Below, piece after piece: positions 39,197-46,639 of a stretch of DNA of 64,000 bases (its first letter is position 1; every line of letters starts with the position of its first letter). The DNA lies in the NCBI GenBank assembly GCA_016278265.1, contig JADQCE010000002.1:372001-436000 (forward strand), written 5' to 3'. Both the position numbers and the translations under genes were made by a program. This DNA comes from Halothiobacillus sp. GTDB lineage: Bacteria; Pseudomonadota; Gammaproteobacteria; Halothiobacillales; Halothiobacillaceae. The notes under the pieces are model-generated. The model ran no database searches, was not told the DNA's origin, and was given only the letters and a program-made list of their open reading frames with translations.

Positions 39197-40548
39197 GTGG
39201 CCTCTCCGGTGACCCGGTCGATCAGGGCGTCCTGTGCGTCAACATCATGGCGTGGCCGCAACCCCATCCCGTTGATCGCCGGAATGGGGTCGTCGATGAT
39301 TACCCGCTCGCCGGGCTTCAGGCCCGCCTCCACGATGACCCAGCCGTTTTGTGGCCGGGATGTTTGGACGTCGCGCCGTTCCAGTCGGTCGTGTTCGTCG
39401 ACGAGATAGACCTGGCCCTGGTGGACCGCCTCGACCGGGACAACCAGTCGCGGTTCGCTGGCCGTGACCGTGAATCGTCCCTCGACAAACGTCCCGGGAA
39501 CGAGAGCGGGTCGTCGGGGCGGTTGAGCGTTCCGATAGGGCTGGTCGATGGCCGTGATGACCTGCAGTGTGCGAGTCGCCGGATCCAGCCCTTCGGCCAC
39601 CCGGGCGATCCGGGCATCCCAGCTTGCCCTTTCTTCCGAACCGGTAAGGATCCGGACATTGATGCCCGAGAGTGCCTTGGTCGAGGGGACCGGGCCGTCG
39701 AGTGTCAGGGCATCCTCCCCCAGCCCGGCGACAAGGTCTCGCATGTGGGCAAACGAGATCTGGATGGGGGCTTCGGCTACCTGGATGCCATCGGCAACGA
39801 AAAGACGTTGTCCACGCGTTACCTGTTGGCCGGCCTCGACCTCAACCTGTCCGATCCGCATATCGAAGGGAGCGGTGATGCGGGTGTCGTCGAGGTCTTC
39901 CTGGGCCAGTTTCCGGCGGACTTCCGCCTGTTCCTGTCGAGCTGCCAGGCGATCGAGCTTGACGGGGATCTGGGCGAGTTGGTTCGCCAGGGTTTGCGTG
40001 GACTGGCGTTGCTGGATCGTCGCGCGTCGCTGCGCATCCCGTTGGTTCGCCGAGAGCATGTCGCGGTCGGCCAGTGATTCGGCGCGTGACAGCTCCCGCT
40101 CGGCCAATGCCAGCCGCTGGCGCTCCAGTTCGTGAAGGGCTTCGGTGTTCTCTTGTTCCTGCAGTAGTTCTCGGCGCTCGGCCTCCATGCCCCTCAGATC
40201 GGCGTTTGCTTGCTCAAGCGCCAGCTCGTACCGGCTGGGGTCTAGGACCAGCAGTTCGGTACCGGCTTCGATGAATTCGCCGTTCTCCAGCCCCGCGTGA
40301 CGGTTCACCACTCGGCCGGACACGTTGGCCACGGCTGCCCAGGGGCGGGCGGACTGGACGGTGCCAAAGCCGCTTGCCTGCAGCGTCGGTCGGATCGGAG
40401 TGGCTTCGATGAACCGCACGGCCGCTTGCTGGATGGCCTCGTCGCTTTCGGGCGGGCCCTGTCGGGTCGCGATGAATGTCGCGAGGATGATGCCGCCGAT
40501 GAGAAGGCCGCCGAATACGGTCAATGCGCGGGTGAGGCGTGTCGCCAT
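39193..40548 (-). CDS. RND periplasmic adaptor (membrane-fusion protein)
   Basis: 451 aa. An N-terminal anchor (RALTVFGGLLIGGIILATF) is followed by a lipoyl half-motif (VSGRVVNRHAGLENGEFIEAGTELLVLD), a long coiled-coil hairpin (residues about 115-210), the second lipoyl half (ITAPFDMRIGQVEVEAGQQVTRGQ) and a beta-barrel/MP domain. The ATG at 40548 is preceded by AAAGGGA. It overlaps the pump gene by four bases and is divergent from the TetR gene. Confidence 0.92.
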   Translation of the reverse strand: MATRLTRALTVFGGLLIGGIILATFIATRQGPPESDEAIQQAAVRFIEATPIRPTLQASGFGTVQSARPWAAVANVSGRVVNRHAGLENGEFIEAGTELLVLDPSRYELALEQANADLRGMEAERRELLQEQENTEALHELERQRLALAERELSRAESLADRDMLSANQRDAQRRATIQQRQSTQTLANQLAQIPVKLDRLAARQEQAEVRRKLAQEDLDDTRITAPFDMRIGQVEVEAGQQVTRGQRLFVADGIQVAEAPIQISFAHMRDLVAGLGEDALTLDGPVPSTKALSGINVRILTGSEERASWDARIARVAEGLDPATRTLQVITAIDQPYRNAQPPRRPALVPGTFVEGRFTVTASEPRLVVPVEAVHQGQVYLVDEHDRLERRDVQTSRPQNGWVIVEAGLKPGERVIIDDPIPAINGMGLRPRHDVDAQDALIDRVTGEAT

Positions 40549-40612
40549 GGGAAGTCCCTTTGAGCGTGACGAGCGGTGGCGACCAACGAGGTGCCAGTCC
40601 AAAAGTGATCGG

Positions 40613-40685
40613 TTGCTATCTTCTCCTGTCGCCCCCGTCTCTTGTCAAGCGTTGACATGCGACCGTTCATGCCAAAAGATAGCAA
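40613..40685. promoter_or_regulatory. Nested concentric palindromes in the tetR/RND divergent promoter
   Basis: The inner palindrome TGTCAA-GCG-TTGACA (40643-40657) supplies TTGACA -35 hexamers to both directions. Outer arms TTGCTATCTT (40613-40622) and AAGATAGCAA (40676-40685) are perfectly complementary and centred within one base of the inner dyad. This is the natural operator region for the TetR-type repressor. Confidence 0.7.
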
Positions 40686-40711
40686 ACAATTACTTTCTTG
40701 GAGATCGAGCA

Positions 40712-41341
40712 TTGTCATCATCCAACGAACATGAGCCGGTTCGTTCTCGCCAGTATCTGCCTTCCGAGGAGAGGCGGGATGAGACGGCGCGGGCCGTCGT
40801 TGATCTTGCGGGTGAGCAAAATCCCAACGGGATCAGCACCAAGGCGATCGCCGAGAAGATGGGAGTGACCCAGGGTGCCCTGTTCCGTCATTTCCCGAAC
40901 AAGGAGGCGATCTTCGCCGGGGTGATCCAGTGGGTGGCTCGTCGTCTCATGAAGCGAATCGACGCTGCCATTCAGGACATCGACTCACCGATCGCGAAGC
41001 TCGAGGCCATGTTCCACGCGCATGTCGGGTTCGTCACCGATCATCCGGGCGTGCCGCGGATGGTGTTCGGTGAACTACAGCACCACGGGGATCGCTTGCC
41101 GAAGCGCATGGTGCGGGAGTTGGTTGGCCGTTACACCGACAAGGTTGCCGGACTTCTCCGTGACGGCCAGCAAGCCGATGAGGTCGACGCGACCGTGGAT
41201 GTCGAGGCGGCCGCAAGCCTGTTCATCGGAACGATCCAGGGCCTCGTGATGCAGTCGCTGATCGTTGGCGACCCAGTCCTTGTGCGAGAGCGGGCCCCGG
41301 GGGCGTTTGCCATTTACCGGCGTGGAATCGAACCGCAATAA
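40712..41341 (+). CDS. TetR-family repressor of the RND pump
   Basis: 209 aa. The N-terminal HTH (ISTKAIAEKMGVTQGALFRHFPNKEAIFAGVI) is followed by a helical ligand-binding domain. It starts at TTG 40712, chosen because GGAG lies eight bases upstream and the divergent promoter occupies the sequence before it; the open frame reaches back to 40325 through the MFP gene. Likely represses itself and the divergent adaptor-pump operon. Confidence 0.88.
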   Translation: MSSSNEHEPVRSRQYLPSEERRDETARAVVDLAGEQNPNGISTKAIAEKMGVTQGALFRHFPNKEAIFAGVIQWVARRLMKRIDAAIQDIDSPIAKLEAMFHAHVGFVTDHPGVPRMVFGELQHHGDRLPKRMVRELVGRYTDKVAGLLRDGQQADEVDATVDVEAAASLFIGTIQGLVMQSLIVGDPVLVRERAPGAFAIYRRGIEPQ

Positions 41342-41373
41342 CGGGTCACTTTTTCAACAGGAGAGAATCCATC

Positions 41374-41829
41374 ATGAACATGTCGAATCGCTTTGGTGCG
41401 TGGGTAGCGATCCTGGCGCTTGGCGGGGCAGGAGCGGCCAGCGGTGTGCTGGCTGATGAAGGCGGCGCCCCGCACGAGTTCCACGAGATCATGGAGGACC
41501 TGGGAGATCACATGGTGGGTATCACCGAGGGGATTACCCACGAGGATTGGATTCGGGTGGCCGAACACGCCGAAGCGGTCGCGAATCATCCACGTCCACC
41601 CATGACCGAACGCGTTCGCATCATGGCGTTTGCCGGAACGGAAGTGGCGCAATTCAAGAAATACGACAACGAGGTGCATGAGGCGGCGGCCACCTTGGCA
41701 GACGAGGCCGCCGGTGGTGATGGCTCGGCGATCATCACGGCTTTCGGTCGTCTTCAAAATGGTTGCCTTGATTGCCATACCACGTTCCGTTCGGCCTACC
41801 GGGAGCACTTCCTTTCTGCCGCGGACTAA
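41374..41829 (+). CDS. Cytochrome c'
   Basis: 151 aa periplasmic haem protein. A signal peptide (ends VLADE) precedes the four-helix-bundle cytochrome-c' domain with the C-terminal haem motif CLDCH in LQNGCLDCHTTFRSAYREHF, about 15 residues from the end as usual. It binds NO (and CO) at five-coordinate haem and protects against nitrosative stress. GGAGAG precedes the ATG. It is next to norR and hmp, so it is part of an NO-defence cluster; its last four bases overlap the end of norR. Confidence 0.92.
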   Translation: MNMSNRFGAWVAILALGGAGAASGVLADEGGAPHEFHEIMEDLGDHMVGITEGITHEDWIRVAEHAEAVANHPRPPMTERVRIMAFAGTEVAQFKKYDNEVHEAAATLADEAAGGDGSAIITAFGRLQNGCLDCHTTFRSAYREHFLSAAD

Positions 41830-43418
41830 CGGATCTCGTGGGGCTGTTTGTGCCTCCCGGGTGTCTTGATTCCGAGACGTGCTGCCATTCGGTGTAGGTT
41901 TCCGGGATCCATCTCCAGTCGACGAGCCGTGGCTGCCCAGTTGCCGCCCTCGGCAGCCAGTGCCCGACGGATCATGTCCTGCTGGAACAGGGCGGTGGCC
42001 TCACGCAGGCTTCCTCGTGGCGCAGGCGCCGCCGTTTCCTCCCGGTTGGGCGACTTCTCCACATGCCGCGTCGCTCCCTCTCGGGCAAGATCAAGATGTT
42101 CGCTCCGTATCGGGACGATCCCCTTGCGTCGCTCGTCGGGCGAATGGAAGTCGGCATCCCCCAGTGCCCGTAGTGAGGCACGGGCGATGACATGCTCCAG
42201 TTCTCGGATGTTTCCCGGCCAACCCGATTGCAGCAGGAATCGCTCGGCATCCATTTCCAGCCTGAGATTGGCCACCCCGAGCCGTACGCGGTTCTCTTCC
42301 AGGAAGTGTCCGGCGAGAAGGGGAATGTCCTCGACGCGCTTTCGTAGGGGCGGGACATGAAGCGGGAAGACGCCCAGCCGGTGGTAGAGGTCCTCGCGAA
42401 AACGTCCGGCTTTCACCTCGCTGGTCAGATCACGGTTGGTGACCGCCACCACGCGGACATCCACGGGCTGAGAGCGCTCGTGGCCCAGCGGCTGGATTTC
42501 ACCCTCCTGCAGGGCCCTGAGCAGCTTTGGCTGAAGCGAGAGGGGCAATTCGCCGATTTCGTCGAGCATCAGGGTCCCCCCGTCGGCCATGGCGAAGTGG
42601 CCCCGGTGGTCGCTGACCGCGCCCGAGAACGCGCCGCGACGATGGCCGAACAGGGCGCTCTCGATAAGGTTTTCCGGCAAAGCGGCGCAATTGACGTGAA
42701 CCAGCGGTCCCTTGCGCCGTCGCGATCGTTCGTGGAGCGTGCGAACGACGTGTTCCTTTCCTACCCCGGTCTCGCCGGTGAGCAGGACATTCATTTCCGT
42801 GGGCGCAACCAGGTCGATGGACTTCATCAGGTCGCGCATGACCGGACTGGCCCACTCGTTCAGCAGCGGCTGATGATGGTTGTCGTCCAGTACCTCGCTG
42901 AGTATCGAACGGGTGGCGTTCAGTCGTTTGGCGAGGCGAAGACAGGTCGCCAGGAGTTCCGCCGCTGCCCGAAGCTCGTTCTCGTTGAGCTGGTCGAGAT
43001 CGCCGGGGCGCAATGCATCCAGCGTCAGGATGCCCGTCAGCTCGCCCTTGTCTCGCAGGGCGACACCCACGCAGTCGTGAACGTGCGTCAGCTCGTCGTC
43101 GAGCAGCCCGTCGAATGGGTCGGGGAGATCGGTATCGGGCGGAAAACGGCAGACGGACGGATGCGCGGCGATGGCCGCCAGGCGGGGTGCATCGGCCAGG
43201 GAAAACTCGCGCCCCCTGACTTCGTCACCGAGTCCCAGCACGGCAACCGGGCGGAGAACGTTGCCATCCATGACCAACAGGGCGCTGGCGTCGGCCGGGT
43301 AGTCGCCGACCAAGGCCTGCAGTACCGCCTGCCAGTACTGGGTAAGCGTTTCGTCGTCGTTCCCCTCGGCCAGCTGGGTGAGCAATTCACGTAAGGAATG
43401 CAGGAATCCGGTCATCAT
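41826..43418 (-). CDS. norR: NorR-type NO-responsive sigma54 activator
   Basis: 530 aa. An N-terminal GAF domain (residues 1-170, site of the NO-sensing iron in NorR) is followed by an AAA+ domain with Walker A GETGVGKE and Walker B GGTLMLDEIGE, and a C-terminal Fis-type HTH (NWAATARRLEMDPGNLHRMAARLG). The sigma54-contact loop reads GAFSGA instead of GAFTGA. It is divergent from hmp; three NorR boxes and a -24/-12 promoter lie between them, and the first box starts six bases upstream of the norR start, suggesting autoregulation. Confidence 0.93.
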   Translation of the reverse strand: MMTGFLHSLRELLTQLAEGNDDETLTQYWQAVLQALVGDYPADASALLVMDGNVLRPVAVLGLGDEVRGREFSLADAPRLAAIAAHPSVCRFPPDTDLPDPFDGLLDDELTHVHDCVGVALRDKGELTGILTLDALRPGDLDQLNENELRAAAELLATCLRLAKRLNATRSILSEVLDDNHHQPLLNEWASPVMRDLMKSIDLVAPTEMNVLLTGETGVGKEHVVRTLHERSRRRKGPLVHVNCAALPENLIESALFGHRRGAFSGAVSDHRGHFAMADGGTLMLDEIGELPLSLQPKLLRALQEGEIQPLGHERSQPVDVRVVAVTNRDLTSEVKAGRFREDLYHRLGVFPLHVPPLRKRVEDIPLLAGHFLEENRVRLGVANLRLEMDAERFLLQSGWPGNIRELEHVIARASLRALGDADFHSPDERRKGIVPIRSEHLDLAREGATRHVEKSPNREETAAPAPRGSLREATALFQQDMIRRALAAEGGNWAATARRLEMDPGNLHRMAARLGIKTPGRHKQPHEIR

Positions 43419-43423
43419 GCGGT

Positions 43424-43479
43424 GTACTTATAACAATGATGTTGTCTGATGAACAGCGATTGGCCGTTGTCATAAGGAC
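43424..43479. promoter_or_regulatory. Three NorR enhancer boxes (GT-N7-AC)
   Basis: GTACTTATAAC (43424-43434), GTCTGATGAAC (43444-43454) and GTCATAAGGAC (43469-43479) each match the GT-N7-AC NorR core, spaced 20 and 25 bases. They lie 90-145 bases upstream of the hmp -24/-12 promoter, as expected for an enhancer-bound NorR hexamer. Confidence 0.8.
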
Positions 43480-43568
43480 ATTGATGCCCCTGTCTCATGC
43501 TCAGGGCTTCCTGGCCGGAGAGCGGTATGGCGGGCATTGCCGGGGTTGATTGGTCATCCGGCCTGCAT

Positions 43569-43585
43569 CGGCATGGCCCTTGCTC
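43569..43585 (+). promoter_or_regulatory. Sigma54 promoter of hmp
   Basis: CGGCATGGCCCTTGCTC: GG (43570-43571) and GC (43582-43583) separated by 10 bases, with a consensus TTGCT -12 half. Start of transcription is expected near 43595, 34 bases before the hmp ATG. Confidence 0.75.
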
Positions 43586-43628
43586 AATCAGTGGGTCCTT
43601 ATCCACCACCCACCGAGAAACCGATAGC

Positions 43629-44801
43629 ATGATGACAAAAGACCAGGAACACCTGATCGAGGCGACGGCCCCGCTCGTCGCGGAACACATCGAGGCGATC
43701 ACCCAGCGGTTCTATCCCCTGATGTTCGATCGCTATCCTGACGTCAAGCCCCTGTTCAACGAGACCAACCAGAAAAGCGGCCAGCAGCCACGCGCCTTGG
43801 CGGCGGCCGTTGTGGCGTATGTCCAGATGCGGGGTAACCCGGAGATGGTCCGCGACAAGATGGCCGTGGCGGTAAGCAAGCATATCTCCCTTGGCATCCG
43901 TGCCGACCAGTATCCGATCGTCGGGGAGTGCCTGATCGCCGCGGTGGCGGACGTGTTGGGCGAGGCGGTGACCCCCGAGATCGCCGAGGCGTGGACGGCG
44001 CTCTACTGGGAGCTCGCCGAGCTGTTGATCGAAATGGAGGACGTGCGCTACGCGGCATTTGAACATCTGCCGGGCGGCTGGCGCGGAGCGCGTCGCTTCC
44101 GGATCGCCTCTACGCAGCAGGAAAGCGCGGTCATCCGTTCCTTTTTGCTCGAGCCCGAGGATGGCGGCGCGGTCGCGGACTTCGAGCCCGGCCAGTTCAT
44201 CGGTGTGCGTCTGACCATCGACAATGAGCCCCTGTACCGGCATTACAGCCTCTCCGATGCACCCAACGGTCGTGCCTATCGTATTTCCGTCAAGCGCGAT
44301 CCGGAAGGTCGTGCCAGCCGACACCTCCACGACACGATGCAGGTTGGCGATACGCTGGACCTGTTGCCGCCGTCGGGTGATCTCACCCTGGAGGCGGGGC
44401 ATGAGCCGCTGTTGCTGGTCAGCGGTGGCGTGGGTCAGACACCGATGCTCCCACTCGCACGGCAGGCATTGGCGGAAGGACGTCGAGTCGTCTACCTGCA
44501 CGCCGCCCTCGATGCCGATCATCATGCGTTCGCCGACGAGATCGCCGCGCTGCGCCAGCGACATCCCGAACAGATGCACGCGGTCTCGATCTACGAAAAC
44601 GGAAGTGGCGCTGATCATGTCGGTCGCATCGATCGCGACCTGTTGGCCCGCTACCTTCCCGACGACGAAGCGCGCTGCTATTTCGTCGGCCCGGGGCCGT
44701 TCATGACCGTGGTCGATGCCGCGCTGGAGCAGCTGGGTGTGCCTGAGGACCGGCGTCATTACGAGTATTTTGGTCCGTCACAGCCACTGAACGCCGCATA
44801 A
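43629..44801 (+). CDS. hmp: Flavohaemoglobin (NO dioxygenase)
   Basis: 390 aa. The globin domain (residues 1-140, proximal His in VSKHISLGI) is followed by a ferredoxin-reductase FAD domain (YRHYSLSDAPN) and an NAD domain (LLVSGGVGQTPMLPL; YFVGPGPFM). It converts NO and O2 to nitrate with NAD(P)H in the cytoplasm. It starts at ATG 43629, or at the adjacent ATG 43632. A sigma54 promoter with NorR boxes upstream means induction by NO; a terminator follows at 44856. Confidence 0.95.
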   Translation: MMTKDQEHLIEATAPLVAEHIEAITQRFYPLMFDRYPDVKPLFNETNQKSGQQPRALAAAVVAYVQMRGNPEMVRDKMAVAVSKHISLGIRADQYPIVGECLIAAVADVLGEAVTPEIAEAWTALYWELAELLIEMEDVRYAAFEHLPGGWRGARRFRIASTQQESAVIRSFLLEPEDGGAVADFEPGQFIGVRLTIDNEPLYRHYSLSDAPNGRAYRISVKRDPEGRASRHLHDTMQVGDTLDLLPPSGDLTLEAGHEPLLLVSGGVGQTPMLPLARQALAEGRRVVYLHAALDADHHAFADEIAALRQRHPEQMHAVSIYENGSGADHVGRIDRDLLARYLPDDEARCYFVGPGPFMTVVDAALEQLGVPEDRRHYEYFGPSQPLNAA

Positions 44802-44855
44802 CCGGCCAGGCTTGGCTGCTCGCCGACCGCGCTCGATGAGTGACGGGTGTTTTCG

Positions 44856-44883
44856 GCCGTCCCGGCTATTTGGGGCGGCTTTT
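44856..44883 (+). terminator. Rho-independent terminator after hmp
   Basis: GCCGTCCC and GGGGCGGC (8 pairs including one G-U, 8-base loop) followed by TTTT. Confidence 0.75.
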
Positions 44884-45096
44884 GTCGTGCTGGACGAGCC
44901 GTGGGCGCACCCCTCGGGATGACGGCATGTGCCACGGGACGCCGCAAGTGTGCCCGCTGAATTATCCACGCTCATGCCGTTGATCCGCGCGCCCGCCCGG
45001 AATGCACTAATGAGGCGCCACGATGGATTGCGTGGCCGGGTGGTCGTATCGTGGGTGACAGGTATATACGCCCAATCACAATCAGCGAGTGTCGCC

Positions 45097-45693
45097 ATGA
45101 CCGTATCTAGCCGCCTGCCCTTTTGTTTCCTGCCCGTCTTGAGCCGCCCGCTGGGGGCGCTGCTACTGGCCTTCGGTCTGGGTGCGGCCACCCCGGCGAT
45201 TGCTGCCGATGCCGATGACTCGAGGATGGCCATCTACGACGACGTCCGTTTCGTCGATCACCTGGCCGACTTGCCGGCGGATCTGGCCTGGATGCAGGAG
45301 CACGACAAGCCGATGATGCTGTTCTTTCACGCCAGCTACTGCGGCTACTGCCAGCAGATCGACGACGAATTCCTGATCCCTATGCGCCTTGACCCGGACT
45401 ACCAGGGACGCATGATCATCCGCCGGGTCCAGATCGATTCCGACGACCGCTTCATCGGAGTCGACGGAAACTGGAAGGTGCCGGCGGCGTTTGCCGATGA
45501 ACTCGACGTGCGCGGCGTGCCCTACGTGCTGTTCTTCTCCCCTGACGGCGAGCGGATCGGCGAGATCACCGGCGCCGCCCCGGCGTTCTACAACCACTAT
45601 CTGGAACGCAATATCGATCGCGCCGAACGCTGCGCCAAGGACATGAGTCCGGCCGAATGCCGCGAGTTTATCGACCGGCCGGGCCTAAAATAG
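45097..45693 (+). CDS. Exported thioredoxin-like protein, copy B
   Basis: 198 aa paralogue of the protein at 28238. It has a signal peptide of about 38 residues, active-site CGYC in HASYCGYCQQIDDEF, cis-Pro VRGVPYVLFFSPDG and the same C-terminal cysteine pair (AERCAKDMSPAECREF). Signal peptides differ much more than mature domains. Both copies are intact, implying both are kept under selection. The role in periplasmic thiol chemistry is inferred only. Confidence 0.85.
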   Translation: MTVSSRLPFCFLPVLSRPLGALLLAFGLGAATPAIAADADDSRMAIYDDVRFVDHLADLPADLAWMQEHDKPMMLFFHASYCGYCQQIDDEFLIPMRLDPDYQGRMIIRRVQIDSDDRFIGVDGNWKVPAAFADELDVRGVPYVLFFSPDGERIGEITGAAPAFYNHYLERNIDRAERCAKDMSPAECREFIDRPGLK

Positions 45694-45745
45694 GCGCCCG
45701 CTCCCGCGCGCTGGACGCGCGAGTGCATCAAGTTCAGGATAGTGA

Positions 45746-45770
45746 AACGCCGCCCTTGTGAGGCGGCGTT
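45746..45770 (+). terminator. Hairpin after thioredoxin-like copy B
   Basis: AACGCCGCC-CTTGTGA-GGCGGCGTT, 9-bp arms, followed by CCCGTTT. It is a counterpart of 28890-28913. Confidence 0.5.
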
Positions 45771-45892
45771 CCCGTTTGAGGGGCTTGCGTGGCTTGGTGT
45801 CGTGGCCACGTAGGATCGGGTTGAGCATCCCGCTGCTCGGCAGCCAGCGCGATTCGGTCGAAGCGGCACTGCCCCGTTCGTTCCATCGGCGT

Positions 45893-45943
45893 GCCTTCGC
45901 CGTGCTGTTGGTGACGGTCGGGGTGAAGATGCTCGTCTTTTGA
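45893..45943 (+). pseudogene. 3'-terminal remnant of a TSUP gene
   Basis: Encodes RRAFAVLLVTVGVKMLVF then stop, matching the last 18 residues of the TSUP protein at 34659-35465 (RRAFAVLLVAVGVKMLFF). Nothing of the rest of the gene is present; the preceding sequence belongs to the thioredoxin-gene flank. Confidence 0.8.
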
Positions 45944-46133
45944 CCCGCCAGCAGGGGGGAGGCGCGGGTCGCGTCAATGAGGTCGTTGCCGGCGCTCTTG
46001 TCCCCGCGGCCCGTTGGCTCGGCAGGGTCGTCCTCGGCGACCAGTTGCCTGTGAGTGACGGAAGCGCCCTGGTCATGTCGGTGGAGCCTGTCGCCGAGTG
46101 GGGTCATGAATGGCTACGGCCCGGAACGCAGAA

Positions 46134-46156
46134 AGGCCGCCCTTGCGAGGCGGCCT
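46134..46156. terminator. Terminator hairpin beside the tRNA-Pro remnant
   Basis: AGGCCGCC-CTTGCGA-GGCGGCCT followed by TTCT on the plus strand and by TTTCTG on the minus strand. It could act in either direction, including as terminator of the original leftward tRNA-Pro gene. Confidence 0.6.
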
Positions 46157-46172
46157 TTCTGTCTGAATCGAT

Positions 46173-46223
46173 TGGTCGGAGTGGAGGGATTCGAACCCCC
46201 GACCACCTGCCCCCCAGGCAGGT
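46173..46223 (-). other. Prophage attachment site: 3' half of tRNA-Pro(GGG)
   Basis: On the minus strand the sequence from the anticodon stem (CCTGCCT-GGG-GGGCAGG) through the T-arm GGTTCGAATCC-type loop to TCCGACCA is an intact tRNA-Pro 3' half with encoded CCA. The expected 5' half (D-arm and acceptor strand) is absent; the sequence beyond 46223 is unrelated. This is the att core left when a phage integrates into the 3' end of a tRNA gene. The complete tRNA should lie at the other prophage end, beyond 64000. Confidence 0.85.
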
Positions 46224-46273
46224 CAACGGGTTGGCGGTTTCGCTTTTTTATTCAACACCTTGCGCCGATCTGA

Positions 46274-46346
46274 CTTCTACAAAAAACGGCCGTAAACCGT
46301 TGATTTTTTCTCTATTGTAGAAGGTTCTAGCGGGCTCCTGTAGAAG
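46274..46346. repeat. Putative integrase arm-binding sites
   Basis: CTTCTACAA (46274-46282) is inverted relative to TTGTAGAAG (46315-46323), and TGTAGAAG recurs in direct orientation at 46339-46346. They sit 50-120 bases from the att core in a locally AT-rich stretch, where tyrosine-integrase arm sites are expected. Confidence 0.5.
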
Positions 46347-46635
46347 ATTGTCCAGCCTCGGCTTCGCGGCGTAGGCGGACGGCTTGCTCCAGAAGGAGGA
46401 ATCCTGCTGGGCTCGGCCCACCGTCCTGTTGGTCGGCTATTTCTGCCGCTTTCTCCATGGTTTCTGACGCCACCAGCTTGTCGCGGCGGCGTAGCATTTC
46501 GCCGGCGAGCATCGTCATTCCCATGCAGTGCACCTGCACCGACATCAGATCATCGCGTTGCTGCTTCAGATCGGCGGCCCGCTTCTCAAGCCGCGCAATC
46601 ACGGTGGCGCTGTCTGTATTGGTCGTGTCGCTCAT
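46327..46635 (-). CDS. Small coiled-coil phage protein
   Basis: 102 aa, unknown function. The N-terminal half is a coiled coil (IARLEKRAADLKQQRDDL). The C-terminal tail RLRREAEAG is shared with the protein encoded at 49185, and the two genes share a 23-bp identical stretch there. It is directly downstream of int in the same direction and closest to the att site. Confidence 0.7.
   Translation of the reverse strand: MSDTTNTDSATVIARLEKRAADLKQQRDDLMSVQVHCMGMTMLAGEMLRRRDKLVASETMEKAAEIADQQDGGPSPAGFLLLEQAVRLRREAEAGQSSTGAR
46356..46378. repeat. 23-bp repeat (identical to 49199-49221)
   Basis: Identical 23-base stretch beginning CCTCGGCTTCGCGGCG, encoding the common C-terminus RRLRREAE in two left-arm genes. 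Confidence 0.85.
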
Positions 46636-46639
46636 TCCA

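Larger units (their letters stand above)
44945..45891. repeat. Duplicated segment, copy B (pairs with 28081-29035)
   Basis: Carries the second thioredoxin-like gene with related flanks. The homology to copy A ends at CCATCGGCG (45891), directly followed by homology to the TSUP 3' end, so this copy is chimeric. Confidence 0.85.
45893..46156. repeat. Copy of the TSUP 3' flank (pairs with 35415-35661)
   Basis: Aligns with the end of the TSUP gene and its downstream region through the hairpin GGCCGCC-CTTGCGA-GGCGGCC. No gene is seen in 45944-46172. Confidence 0.8.

Noticed and set aside
45758-45943. 61-codon frame ending in the TSUP-like tail
   Set aside because: Only the last 18 codons match TSUP; the rest is the non-coding flank of the duplicated thioredoxin gene, so it is a junction artefact and not a gene.
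46173-46260. A complete tRNA-Pro gene
   Set aside because: Only the 3' half from the anticodon stem onward is present; bases beyond 46223 do not form a D-arm or acceptor strand.
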